The translations under genes were made by a program, and so were the position numbers. Positions 6,605 to 14,264 of a DNA stretch of 14,264 bases are shown piece after piece. The notes below the pieces were generated by a model. It had not been told where the DNA came from, ran no database searches, and saw only the letters and a program-made list of their open reading frames with translations. Within the stretch, counting starts at the first letter, position 1; each line of letters opens with the position of its first letter. The DNA comes from Ferroplasmaceae archaeon UBA567 (GTDB taxonomy: Archaea; Thermoplasmatota; Thermoplasmata; Thermoplasmatales; Thermoplasmataceae). Location of the stretch: positions 1,724 to 15,987 of the forward strand of contig DAUP01000050.1 of NCBI GenBank assembly GCA_002505185.1, given 5' to 3'.

Positions 6605-8959
6605 TTATAGTTTATAATGCCTGAATACTATATTTTTTATGCTGTCCATGAAAACCATCCAAATAAATGTTATTCCAATGCTGATCAGTATAAATTTTAA
6701 TGGAATTGCAGTTACAAGTATGCCATAATAGGATATTGCTGAGATGACTATTATATCTAAGATACTGGAAATGAGAAGAACCCTCGAAGGCATTGAATTA
6801 AAGAATCTTTTCCTTTCCCTTACCATATAAACGGTAAACTGTCCCGAGAATACGAGCATATCAAAGATAAATGTGTGTATCTCGTTCATTCCCATTCTTG
6901 CCACTAATCCGATGTAAAGGAACACAAAACCCTCTACTACAAGGAATGCTGAGAGTATAACTGATGAATAGATAAGAGACCTTACGTTCCACTTTTCTGG
7001 CTTTATAGAATATCCCACATTGTCCGTGGCTATGGACATGGTTACAAAGTCATTGGCAAAAATAAGAAGGATAACATCGAATGGTGTGGTAACAAAAAAT
7101 CTTACCACAAAAAATGAAAGGGTAAGGAAGAATGCAACCTGGATCGTTTTCATTATTTTATTCAGTGTGTATGTCAGCATCCTCTGGTAAATTCTTCTGC
7201 CTGACTTTATCCCGTCCACAATATCTGTAAGCCCGGGATGGGTGAGAACCACACTTGCAGACGCCTTTGCCACATCCGTTGCCGATGCAACCGCCACACC
7301 AAATTCTGCCTGTTTCAATGCTGGTGAATCGTTTACGCCGTCGCCAGTCATGCCCACAATATGCCCTGATTTTTGCAGGGCCTTAACTATATAGTATTTA
7401 TCCTCCGGGAAAACCTCGGCAAAAACGGAACAATCAGATGCACCTGTATAGTTACTCTTTATGGTGCTGGTGTCACAGAGTTTCTTGTCCAGACCGATCT
7501 CCCCTGCAACCTCCTCTGCAATGAGTGTATTGTCCCCCGTAATCATTACTGGGGATACATTAATTTGCTTAAGCTCGGAAATAAGTTCCTTCGAGTCTTT
7601 TCTCGGTGGATCATATAACGGTATAATACCCTTAATTTCCAGTGTTTCTGATCCTACTGCCACGGTAATTATCCTGAATCCCTGAGAAGAGAAATATTTG
7701 ACATCATCCTCGTATCCGTCAGGAACGGTGCCGGACAACTGATCTATGACCTGTGGTGCACCCTTAACTATTCTTATGGATTTGCCATTTTCTTCTATAA
7801 TTGCCTCAGTACGTTTAATTGCGGGATCGAAGGGAGTGAACCCGCTTCTAGTAGAATAATCTATTTTTATGGATTTTGATTCTGCATAGTCCAGTATGGC
7901 ATTGTCAATAGGATCCTCGCTTTCCCTTTCCGATGCATATGAGGCGTACTTGATTAATGCCTGTTCATCTTCACTGTAAACCTTGGGTGTTTTTATGGTA
8001 AGCCTGTCTTCTGTGATAGTGCCGGTTTTATCCATGCATAATGTATCCATGGATGCTGCATCCTCTATAGCTGACAGTCTTGTGACTATTTCTCCACGCT
8101 TTGACATGTGAAGTGCTCCAAGCGCCATTGCTATTGTGAATGTGGCAGGTAGGGCCACAGGTATTGATGCAATTAATACTACAAGGGCGAAAGGTATCAC
8201 ATCGCTAAGGCTTACCCCCTGATAAATGGAAAACAGTATCAGGGCTACAACAAGAATAGTATCTATTCCAATCAGATACTTGACTATTCTCATAATGAGC
8301 TCTTCTATGTGCGATTTTGTTTTTGCTGCCGCTACAAGCTCTGTTGTTTTCCCAAAATACGTCTTAGACCCTGTTTCGACTGTGATACCGTTGCATTCAC
8401 CTCTTTTTACAATGGAGCTGGAATATATGGTGTCCCCTTTTTTCCTTGTTACTGAAAGTGACTCTCCTGTGAGTGCGGACTGGTCTATTTCCAGTTCGTT
8501 GTCTATTATTACAATATCTGCCGGAACCACATCTCCAAGCCTTAAATGGACAATATCCCCGGGAACAAGAAGCCTCGCCTCAATAGGGTTCCACTTTCCA
8601 TTTCTCAAAACTCTTGCCTGGACTGAAAGCTTTTTCTTTAACAGTTCCACTGCGTTATCGGCCTTTGATTCCTGGGTAAATGATATTATGCCGTTGAATA
8701 CAAGCAGAAAAAGTATTATTACTGTATCGTCATATTTGCCCAGAACAAAGGTTATTATTATTGTAAATTCCAGCATCCATGGAATAGGCGCCCAGAATTT
8801 TTTCAAAAATTTAAGCAAGAAATTTTGTTTCTTCTCTGCAACCTCATTATAGCCATAGGTTTGCAATCTGGACTCTGCATCACTGTCTGAAAGCCCCGAA
8901 GGAGAAGAATTTAACTTTTTAAATAAATCATCCAGTGAAATTTCCTCTGGTTTTGCCAT
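6605..8959 (-). CDS. P-type (P3A) plasma-membrane H+-transporting ATPase
   Basis: A 784-residue ATP-driven cation pump, most likely exporting protons, as expected of an acidophile holding a near-neutral cytoplasm. All P-type hallmarks are present: TGES actuator loop (164-167), PVALPA in helix M4 (267-272), phosphorylated Asp310 in DKTGT, nucleotide-site KGAP (399-402), DPPR (450-453), TGDN (474-477) and TGDGVNDSPAL (538-548). Helix M6 reads IFANDFVTMSIATDNV. Asp637 aligns with the proton-binding Asp684 of plant AHA2, which favours H+ over Ca2+ or heavy metals, and no N-terminal metal-binding domain is present. About ten membrane helices are expected. The protein stops soon after the last helix, so the C-terminal autoinhibitory domain of plant and fungal pumps is absent. 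The start ATG at 8957-8959 has no ribosome binding site. The MFS gene lies 87 bases upstream on the same strand. The 3' end abuts the transposase remnant but looks complete. Confidence 0.93.
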   Translation of the reverse strand: MAKPEEISLDDLFKKLNSSPSGLSDSDAESRLQTYGYNEVAEKKQNFLLKFLKKFWAPIPWMLEFTIIITFVLGKYDDTVIILFLLVFNGIISFTQESKADNAVELLKKKLSVQARVLRNGKWNPIEARLLVPGDIVHLRLGDVVPADIVIIDNELEIDQSALTGESLSVTRKKGDTIYSSSIVKRGECNGITVETGSKTYFGKTTELVAAAKTKSHIEELIMRIVKYLIGIDTILVVALILFSIYQGVSLSDVIPFALVVLIASIPVALPATFTIAMALGALHMSKRGEIVTRLSAIEDAASMDTLCMDKTGTITEDRLTIKTPKVYSEDEQALIKYASYASERESEDPIDNAILDYAESKSIKIDYSTRSGFTPFDPAIKRTEAIIEENGKSIRIVKGAPQVIDQLSGTVPDGYEDDVKYFSSQGFRIITVAVGSETLEIKGIIPLYDPPRKDSKELISELKQINVSPVMITGDNTLIAEEVAGEIGLDKKLCDTSTIKSNYTGASDCSVFAEVFPEDKYYIVKALQKSGHIVGMTGDGVNDSPALKQAEFGVAVASATDVAKASASVVLTHPGLTDIVDGIKSGRRIYQRMLTYTLNKIMKTIQVAFFLTLSFFVVRFFVTTPFDVILLIFANDFVTMSIATDNVGYSIKPEKWNVRSLIYSSVILSAFLVVEGFVFLYIGLVARMGMNEIHTFIFDMLVFSGQFTVYMVRERKRFFNSMPSRVLLISSILDIIVISAISYYGILVTAIPLKFILISIGITFIWMVFMDSIKNIVFRHYKL

Positions 8960-9004
8960 TAAATCCGTTAATTATAGCTATACTGCATTTAAGTTTATTG
9001 AAAA

Positions 9005-9012
9005 ATATAAAA
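9005..9012 (-). promoter_or_regulatory. Candidate TATA box of the H+-ATPase gene
   Basis: Read on the - strand, ttttatat is centred about 50 bases before the ATPase ATG, predicting a leader of some 22 bases. A weaker box (cttaaat, 8988-8994) about 32 bases before the ATG would give a nearly leaderless message. Either way the pump probably has its own promoter rather than depending on the MFS gene upstream. Confidence 0.4.
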
Positions 9013-9046
9013 TTATTCAAAAATAAGTAATATTATAAATCGTTGA

Positions 9047-10246
9047 TTATTTTCTTGCCGGGATTGCATTTATCGGGGGTACTTTTCTGTTTGAAATGAA
9101 TATTGTGGAATTTGATCCATATCTCTTGAACAGGTAAAGGGCAGAGAATATTACAGGTACTATGAGTATAAAGAAAGAATAATCATACCCTATAAATTTC
9201 ACAATATAACCGAATACCAGTGGTATAATCATGAAAAGCACATTATTATATGCCATAAAATATGAATTTGCGGCACTTCTCTGCTCTATAGTTGTACCCC
9301 TTGCAATCATTATTGTGGACATGGGAAATATTGAGCCGTGTGGTATGCCCAGAACCATCATTACCAGGAGAAATGATGTGAATGTGGTAAGAAACGGAAA
9401 CATCATCATTGAAAGGCCTGTAATTATTATTGAAATTATAAGTGGAATCTTAATATGTTTTAATGGATGTATTGTCAGCACAATTCTTGTAAGGAATGAC
9501 ACTGAAAAGAAATATATGTACGGGGAATAGGCAACTGCTCCTGAAACGTGAAAACGTGCTATTGCATAAAGTGTAAGGAAAACGCTCAATGCTGCAAATG
9601 GGACATTGTAGGTTGTTATTGTAAGTATGCTTGCCTTCAAGCCATCATTTTTCATGACATTTGCATGTGTTTCATTTTTTGTGTCTGGAAATTTAATCAT
9701 TGTTGAAACTATTACCCCAGCAACGACTACTGGTATGAAGAAAAGAAAGACATCCCGGTAGTTCACAAAGGTAAGAATGTAATACTCTATAGTGGGCCCC
9801 AATATTAAACTCAGGCTTAAACCGACGGAATAAAGTGATATTAGCCTCTCACGTTCTTTCTGGTCTTTCAGGAGCGTTGAAGATGTGATAAGATTGGGCA
9901 TCATAATACCGTATGCCAGTCCTGCAAGTGCTGATATTGCCCATATTGTTATCCCGTTGGCAAAATAATATGATATAAGGGAAAAAAGTATTGCAAAATT
10001 TGCTCCTATAAAGAGGTGCCTTCGTATTCTGGAATTTAACCGGGGATTGATGTAAAACGTAACAGTAAATGTGAAGAGGTAGATAACTGCAGATATTATA
10101 CCAACAAGAAATCTGGAGAAACCCAAATCTATCTTTGCCAGCAAGGGAACGGTGGTAATTATCATATTATTTGTGGCCCTCATTGAGAAGGTCATTATGA
10201 TAACAGTGATAGCCAGATAAATAAAACTAATATTCTTTTTCTCCAT
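9047..10246 (-). CDS. Major facilitator superfamily transporter
   Basis: A 399-residue membrane protein with about twelve hydrophobic helices in two six-helix halves. They are separated by a hydrophilic loop around residues 187-208 (PDTKNETHANVMKNDGLK). The short basic loop after TM2 (NPRLNSRIRRH, about 67-77) sits where MFS motif A belongs. The segment EQRSAANSYFMAYNNVLFMI near residue 325-344 matches the TM10-TM11 region of drug-efflux-type MFS proteins. Length is typical. The substrate cannot be told; export of a drug, sugar or metabolite is possible. It is divergent from the SDR-like gene, sharing a 106-base intergenic region, so the two may be controlled together. The ATPase gene follows on the same strand after 87 bases and probably has its own promoter. 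Confidence 0.85.
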   Translation of the reverse strand: MEKKNISFIYLAITVIIMTFSMRATNNMIITTVPLLAKIDLGFSRFLVGIISAVIYLFTFTVTFYINPRLNSRIRRHLFIGANFAILFSLISYYFANGITIWAISALAGLAYGIMMPNLITSSTLLKDQKERERLISLYSVGLSLSLILGPTIEYYILTFVNYRDVFLFFIPVVVAGVIVSTMIKFPDTKNETHANVMKNDGLKASILTITTYNVPFAALSVFLTLYAIARFHVSGAVAYSPYIYFFSVSFLTRIVLTIHPLKHIKIPLIISIIITGLSMMMFPFLTTFTSFLLVMMVLGIPHGSIFPMSTIMIARGTTIEQRSAANSYFMAYNNVLFMIIPLVFGYIVKFIGYDYSFFILIVPVIFSALYLFKRYGSNSTIFISNRKVPPINAIPARK

Positions 10247-10276
10247 AAATACCTATTTTCAGATATTACAGAATAA

Positions 10277-10284
10277 TATATAAA
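10277..10284 (-). promoter_or_regulatory. TATA box of the MFS gene
   Basis: On the - strand this reads tttatata, centred about 34 bases before the ATG at 10246, which gives a leader of around eight bases. It is the best TATA match in the divergent intergenic region. Confidence 0.5.
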
Positions 10285-10319
10285 TATTTACGTGACAATT
10301 ATATATCTCTAAAGTATTT

Positions 10320-10338
10320 ATGAATAAAATATATTCAT
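10320..10338. promoter_or_regulatory. Inverted repeat, possible operator
   Basis: Seven-base perfect arms atgaata and tattcat are separated by aaata, 19 bases in all. The repeat ends one base before the presumed TATA box of the SDR-like gene, where BRE and TFB contacts fall. The size and symmetry suit a homodimeric HTH regulator, but the AT-rich background makes chance occurrence possible. Confidence 0.35.
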
Positions 10339-10339
10339 G

Positions 10340-10347
10340 CTTATATT
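10340..10347 (+). promoter_or_regulatory. TATA box of the SDR-like gene
   Basis: The sequence cttatatt is centred about 25 bases before the ATG at 10368, pointing to a leaderless message from that codon rather than from the ATG at 10353. Confidence 0.45.
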
Positions 10348-10367
10348 CCTGAATGAAATATATTATA

Positions 10368-11159
10368 ATGTCAAACATCCTTATCATAGACGGGGACGAA
10401 AGTTTTGGCTTTAGATTTGCCAGGGACTACGGGAATAGGGATGAAATACAGTTGCTTTATCCACTGAAGGGAATTGAAAATTTTTTGGAATCGTTAATGG
10501 AACTCCCAGATAATTATGATTTTATAATAAATAATTTTGATATACCATTTTATTCCAAAAGTACTAATTTTCTGGAAATGAATTTTAAGATCCAGGAATT
10601 TGTCAATGAAAGGTTTCATGCAGGAAAGAAAGTATTGTTGTCAAGCCAGTTAGTCTATTCCTCATCAACATTGCCAAAAAATGAAAATTATAAAACAGTA
10701 CCAGAAACTGAATACGGCAAAACAAAGATTAAGGCTGAGCAGGCAGTTAAGCAGAATGACCATTACCTTATAATAAGAAGGGGAATGACATACGGGAAAT
10801 GTACATACAATATTTATACTGATATACTCGCTGCCATAAGAAGCAAAATGCCAGTAAAACTTAATAACAACATTATATTGAATCCAGTGCTGAATTCCGA
10901 TCTTTCTCTTATCGCATATAAGGTAATGAAAAATATGGACAGGCAGATTATAAATGTAGCCAGCGATGAAACAATGACGCTTTATGAATTTGGTTCAAGA
11001 CTCTACAGATCATTCAATGATAACGCATGCCCATTTATAAAAACCTATACAGGAAAAAATCTCGATTACCGCATGGACATGTCTATGATTCATAAACTGT
11101 ATAATTTAGAATTTACAGGCCTTGAGGACATTGATTTTATGGATTTTTTGCCCAGATAG
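10368..11159 (+). CDS. SDR-like NAD(P)-dependent epimerase/reductase
   Basis: A 263-residue cytosolic protein of the extended short-chain dehydrogenase/epimerase type, resembling sugar-nucleotide reductases (dTDP-4-dehydrorhamnose reductase) and epimerases. Seen: an N-terminal Rossmann strand (NILIIDGDESFG), Ser residues of the active-site strand (VLLSSQLVYSSS, 89-100), the catalytic pair Y116-G-K-T-K120, and RRGMTYGK (137-144), matching the R-P-x-x-x-Y-G motif of the family. Odd points: the glycine motif lacks its second glycine (GDESFG in place of G-x-x-G-x-x-G), and the protein is shorter than the usual 290-330, with a reduced substrate domain. Cofactor binding may be altered or lost. ATG 10353 would add five residues; 10368 is favoured by TATA spacing. 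It is divergent from the MFS gene and convergent with the trehalose cluster. A role in making sugars for surface glycans is a guess. Confidence 0.7.
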   Translation: MSNILIIDGDESFGFRFARDYGNRDEIQLLYPLKGIENFLESLMELPDNYDFIINNFDIPFYSKSTNFLEMNFKIQEFVNERFHAGKKVLLSSQLVYSSSTLPKNENYKTVPETEYGKTKIKAEQAVKQNDHYLIIRRGMTYGKCTYNIYTDILAAIRSKMPVKLNNNIILNPVLNSDLSLIAYKVMKNMDRQIINVASDETMTLYEFGSRLYRSFNDNACPFIKTYTGKNLDYRMDMSMIHKLYNLEFTGLEDIDFMDFLPR

Positions 11160-11222
11160 GCACCAGTATTAATGTATCAGGCAGTTCAAGAACATTTTAG
11201 TTTTAAAATTACTATATTGAAG

Positions 11223-11957
11223 TTATAAAATTTTTATAAGTTTCCACAGTAATGGTCTAACGGATTCATAATATATACTAAAGCGTGCATGTGTTTCTTC
11301 TTCACCAACTTTTATTGTTATTGCATCAGGATTGGCGATAAATGAATCCTCATCTGTATTGTCATCGCCGATAATTATGGCTGGCCGATTCCTGTTTCTG
11401 GTGGATCTGATTGCATTGCCCTTATTGACATGGGGAATTCTTAATTCCATAATATCAATTCCACAGTATAGATCCAGTTTATAACGGCATGCAAGAAAAT
11501 TGGCAATCTTATGTATAAGGGAAAAATATTGTGAAGAGCGTATATTTCCCAGGTGGAACATAACACCGCCGGTTTTGTTGTACATTTTCAAACCCGGAAA
11601 ACGCTTCTCCAGGTAGAGATTCTCTGTGTATATTCTCTTAAATAAATCAGTATACATATTGAACTTCGGAATTACAATAGTCTCACCACTGATATGAAAT
11701 ACAGATCCATGAAGGCCTATGATGTTGTAATCACCCAGAAATTCTACTATGTCCTTAACTTCCCTTCCTGTGACAATATAGGTTTCCAGTCTACAGTCAA
11801 GAGTGGCAATTAATTTTAACAGATCGGAATCTGCCTGGTTTATTTCAGGGTGCTTAATTATAGGCACAAGTGTGCCGTCATAATCCAGAAAAAGTTGCGG
11901 TGCCATGGGCATTATTTCGGCAATGCCATGAATTATTTCATTTTCAGAATGCATCAT
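11223..11957 (-). CDS. otsB: Trehalose-6-phosphate phosphatase
   Basis: A 244-residue HAD-superfamily phosphatase that removes phosphate from trehalose-6-phosphate, the second step of the OtsA/OtsB pathway. Motif I is LFLDYDGTL, with the nucleophile Asp and acid/base Asp near residues 25 and 27 of this form. Motif II is IVTGRE. The Lys of motif III is in VNKGNAIR, and the Mg-binding motif IV is GDDNTDEDSF. The inserted cap region lies between motifs II and III (about residues 80-170). Length fits single-domain archaeal OtsB. An in-frame ATG at 11975 would add six residues. I prefer 11957 because aggac precedes it by about seven bases like a ribosome binding site, whereas 11975 has none. Either start overlaps the end of otsA (by 14 or 32 bases), so the two are co-transcribed and probably translationally coupled. 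Confidence 0.9.
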   Translation of the reverse strand: MMHSENEIIHGIAEIMPMAPQLFLDYDGTLVPIIKHPEINQADSDLLKLIATLDCRLETYIVTGREVKDIVEFLGDYNIIGLHGSVFHISGETIVIPKFNMYTDLFKRIYTENLYLEKRFPGLKMYNKTGGVMFHLGNIRSSQYFSLIHKIANFLACRYKLDLYCGIDIMELRIPHVNKGNAIRSTRNRNRPAIIIGDDNTDEDSFIANPDAITIKVGEEETHARFSIYYESVRPLLWKLIKIL

Positions 11958-13275
11958 ATTGCCGTCCTGCCACATTTATTATTCTTTTATACCACCAGTC
12001 GCTATTCTTTGACTGGACGTACTTTTTCAATTTTTCAAGCCTGGCTCTCCTCTCAGTTTTATCCATTTCCATTGCTCTAACTATGGAACTTGCCAGTTCA
12101 TTTATGTTATTCGGATTTACCTTTAATGCCCCCTCCATGCCTTCTGCGGCACCAGCAAATTTAGAGAGTATCAGTATTCCATCTTTTGTGGTGGCCACAT
12201 ATTCCTTGCAAACCAGATTAAGTCCGTCAATTAATGGGGTTATTAATGCTATATTGCCCCTCGCATATAATGATTGCAGAGATCTTGATGATATTTTTCT
12301 GTACATATAAACTATAGGAATCCACGAGGTTGTGCTGTAAAGGCCGTTGACCTTTCCCACTTCCATCTCAAGTTGATTTTTTATTTTCTCATATTCTGGA
12401 ATTCCCGTCCGGCTTGGTGTCACATTCATTATATAAACGAATTTCCCGATTAAGTCCTTTCTATAACCTAGAATTTTTTCTATGGCTCTAACACGCTGTA
12501 TCAGCCCTTTAGTATAGTCAAGCCGGTCTATTGAAAATATTATGACAATTTTATCTTTTTTTGATACTTCCGCTTTATGCTTTGAAGGGGAAAACATTTT
12601 TGTGTCTATACCCAGTGGTATAGCCAGTGATTTTAATCCTTTCGGCAACTTTATTTTCTCATATTGCAGGGTCCTGAAAAAATTTTTTTCATATAATTTT
12701 GTATGGAATGTCAGCAAATTCGATTTTGACATACTCTGTAACAAAAATTTGCCCTCAGGCAATATGCTGAAGAATTCCGGGGATACCCATGGTATGTGCC
12801 ATGAAAATATTATATAGTTGTGTAAATCCATAGTTCTCAGTATTGATGGAACCATCATAAGCTGGTAGTCATGAATCCATATTACGGTTTCTGGATATGC
12901 CTTTTCTTTAATTTTTCTTGCAAATTTTTCATTTGCTGTATAATAATGTTTAAAACCCGTGGAATCAAATTCTATGTTATCTCTAAAATAATGAAACAGT
13001 GGCCATAAAACCCTGTTTGAATAACTGTTGTAAAAGCCAATTTTCTCCTTTTTTGTCAGGAATATTCTATCTATTGTGTATCCTTTAATAGTTTCTTCCG
13101 GGTGCATTATGTCGTTTTTTCCGTCACCCCAGCATACCCACGTGCCACCATATCGTCTCAGCACTGAGTCCAGAGTTGTGGCAACTCCCCCTACATTTGG
13201 TACCAGAATCTCCCCGTTTGCCGAGTACCGGTAAGAGAACGGTGCCCTGCTTGTCACAACAAGAAGTTTGCTCAT
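11944..13275 (-). CDS. otsA: Trehalose-6-phosphate synthase (GT20)
   Basis: A 443-residue retaining glycosyltransferase of family 20 joining glucose from a nucleotide sugar (UDP-, ADP- or GDP-glucose) to glucose-6-phosphate. Residues matching the E. coli OtsA active site are visible. They are Arg10, the glycine loop NVGGVATTL (27-35), Tyr82 and Trp91 (glucose-6-phosphate pocket), Asp136 in WIHDYQLM, His160 in SWHIPW, Arg251 and Lys256 in IDRLDYTKGL, and Asp350 and Glu358 in PLIDGLNLVCKEYV. The length is near the 450-480 of bacterial enzymes, and no phosphatase domain is fused. The start ATG lacks a ribosome binding site, but a weak TATA-like stretch lies about 25 bases before it. It may therefore be transcribed separately as well as with the GH15 gene 47 bases upstream. 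otsB overlaps its 3' end. All catalytic residues checked are present, so it should be active. Confidence 0.93.
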   Translation of the reverse strand: MSKLLVVTSRAPFSYRYSANGEILVPNVGGVATTLDSVLRRYGGTWVCWGDGKNDIMHPEETIKGYTIDRIFLTKKEKIGFYNSYSNRVLWPLFHYFRDNIEFDSTGFKHYYTANEKFARKIKEKAYPETVIWIHDYQLMMVPSILRTMDLHNYIIFSWHIPWVSPEFFSILPEGKFLLQSMSKSNLLTFHTKLYEKNFFRTLQYEKIKLPKGLKSLAIPLGIDTKMFSPSKHKAEVSKKDKIVIIFSIDRLDYTKGLIQRVRAIEKILGYRKDLIGKFVYIMNVTPSRTGIPEYEKIKNQLEMEVGKVNGLYSTTSWIPIVYMYRKISSRSLQSLYARGNIALITPLIDGLNLVCKEYVATTKDGILILSKFAGAAEGMEGALKVNPNNINELASSIVRAMEMDKTERRARLEKLKKYVQSKNSDWWYKRIINVAGRQYDAF

Positions 13276-13295
13276 ATTGCTATAATGCGCTATTC

Positions 13296-13303
13296 AATTA
13301 AAG
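13296..13303 (-). promoter_or_regulatory. Weak candidate TATA box of otsA
   Basis: On the - strand ctttaatt is centred about 25 bases before the otsA ATG, inside the 47-base gap after the GH15 gene. The match to the archaeal consensus is poor. The absence of a ribosome binding site at otsA makes an own, leaderless transcript plausible. Confidence 0.3.
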
Positions 13304-13322
13304 TTTTATGACTTGCAGGCAA

Positions 13323-14264
13323 CTATGAGGATTTCTTCCTTAATGCATTGTCCAATTTAATTGCTGCCCTTATAACGCCAAGATGGGTAATTGCCTGTGG
13401 AAAGTTTCCCAGCATTTCCTCGCATCCATGGAAATCTATTTCCTCGGAAAAGAGCATCAAATGGTTTGAATGCCTCAATATGTTTTCGAATGTTGCCTTT
13501 GCATCTTTAACTCTTCCCAGCAGTATCAGATCTTCAATATACCAGAATGAAAGCAGTAGAAATGCATTGTCATGGTCCTTTAATCCATCATCATTTAAAT
13601 ACCGGAGAAACATTTCACAGGGATTCTTAAGGTCATGTTCTACTTTGGCCAGAGTGGAAACAAAACGTGGGTCGCCTGCACTGATGAATCCTGTCAATGG
13701 CATCCTCAGTACTGATGCATCTACCTGATCACTTCCATAGTACTGGGTAAAGGCCTTTACTGCCGGATTATACCCCTTCTCCATTATTTCAGCTCTTATC
13801 TCGTTTTCTATTCTGTGCCATTCTATGTAGGGAGCACTATAGCCTAATGCCTTTCCCATTTTTATTGCACGGTGGAATGCTGTCCAGGAAATAAATTTGG
13901 AATACAGATAATGTTTTGGTTCAGACCTGAACTCCCATATGCTGGAATCCGGGTATTTCCATATTTCTTTCAGGGTGTCAAGGATTTCAATTATAAAATC
14001 CCAGAGATATGTGGTTACAAGTCCTCCAGCCTCCTGAAATCTGAATACTGCATCGACTATTGATCCGTACTGGTCTATTTGTAGTTGTTCCGATGCCTTA
14101 TTTCCTATTCTTACGGGACTTGAGTTCATATAGCCGGATAGATTTACTGTTTCTTCGCCGATCTGGCCGTCACCGTTAATGGAATATATTGTTTTGACCT
14201 TTCCATCCCTCTGAACTGTGGACATTATATCATAAAGAAATTTTGTAGCCTCGTCTTTTAATCC
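13323..14264 (-). CDS. GH15 enzyme, probable alpha,alpha-trehalase (N-terminus outside window)
   Basis: The C-terminal 313 residues of a glycoside hydrolase family 15 protein. The frame stays open to the window edge, so the ATG at 14225 is internal and the true start is outside. GH15 proteins of this type have about 600 residues, with an N-terminal beta-sandwich and a C-terminal (alpha/alpha)6 barrel; only the barrel part is seen. Landmarks are SPVRIGNKASEQLQIDQYG, the general acid Glu in SSIWEFRSEPKHY (13932-13934), YYGSDQVDASVLRMPLTGF, the general base in LFSEEID (13440-13445), and LGNFPQAITHLG near the end. The glutamates of both catalytic positions are present. GH15 members from Thermoplasma have been shown to be trehalases, and the neighbours otsA and otsB make trehalose, so trehalase is more likely than glucoamylase. 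From sequence alone glucoamylase cannot be excluded. It comes first in transcription order in the cluster. Confidence 0.85.
   Translation of the reverse strand, partial: GLKDEATKFLYDIMSTVQRDGKVKTIYSINGDGQIGEETVNLSGYMNSSPVRIGNKASEQLQIDQYGSIVDAVFRFQEAGGLVTTYLWDFIIEILDTLKEIWKYPDSSIWEFRSEPKHYLYSKFISWTAFHRAIKMGKALGYSAPYIEWHRIENEIRAEIMEKGYNPAVKAFTQYYGSDQVDASVLRMPLTGFISAGDPRFVSTLAKVEHDLKNPCEMFLRYLNDDGLKDHDNAFLLLSFWYIEDLILLGRVKDAKATFENILRHSNHLMLFSEEIDFHGCEEMLGNFPQAITHLGVIRAAIKLDNALRKKSS

Noticed and set aside
8226..8852. Long open frame on the + strand inside the ATPase gene
   Set aside because: It is antisense to a gene with complete P-type ATPase motifs; its translation is Ser/Ile-rich with no domain, as expected of a shadow frame.
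11870..12310. Open frames on the + strand across otsA/otsB
   Set aside because: Antisense to two well-recognised genes; Phe/Ser/Leu-rich translation without motifs.
1..14264. CRISPR arrays, tRNA, rRNA or box C/D-type RNA genes
   Set aside because: No regularly spaced repeats and no cloverleaf or conserved RNA sequence were seen by eye; small RNAs without a strong signature could have been missed.

Overview
This AT-rich window most likely comes from a thermoacidophilic archaeon of the Thermoplasmatales (Ferroplasma, Acidiplasma, Cuniculiplasma or Thermoplasma relatives). The grounds are: TTTATA-type TATA boxes placed about 25 bases before ATG codons that have no ribosome binding site (leaderless transcription), a compact P3A-type proton-pumping ATPase, a GH15 glucoamylase/trehalase-type enzyme next to otsA and otsB, Asn-rich secreted proteins full of N-glycosylation sequons, and a decayed IS630-type transposase. 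The assignment is an inference; no rRNA or tRNA gene is present to confirm it.

Left part (1-3122, + strand): about 290 bases with no supportable gene, then a metal-dependent cyclase-family hydrolase (kynurenine formamidase-like). Next come about 520 bases that may hold a decayed minus-strand gene, then an APC-superfamily amino acid permease.

Middle (3264-6604, + strand): an accessory-looking, very AT-rich block. A leaderless promoter, whose TATA box lies between two copies of a 10-base direct repeat, drives a 507-residue secreted protein of unknown family. It is followed by two tandem, roughly 75 % identical, membrane-anchored small proteins with almost no spacing, so the three probably form one operon of cell-surface proteins. 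After them lies the N-terminal part of an IS630-family transposase. It is broken by several stops and a frameshift and cut off where the next gene ends.

Right-centre (6605-11159): a P-type H+-ATPase and a 12-TM MFS transporter, both on the - strand. Divergent from the MFS gene is a short SDR-like NAD(P)-dependent epimerase/reductase with a degenerate glycine motif. A 19-base inverted repeat sits just before the SDR promoter.

Right end (11223-14264, - strand): a trehalose cluster. In transcription order it holds a GH15 enzyme (probably alpha,alpha-trehalase; its N-terminal half lies beyond the window), trehalose-6-phosphate synthase (otsA) and trehalose-6-phosphate phosphatase (otsB, overlapping otsA). 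Together they can make trehalose from UDP-glucose and glucose-6-phosphate and split it again to glucose, probably for osmotic, acid or heat protection and carbon storage.

The most unusual material is the three-gene surface-protein operon with its repeat-flanked promoter and fast-diverging tandem paralogues. Everything else belongs to recognisable families.
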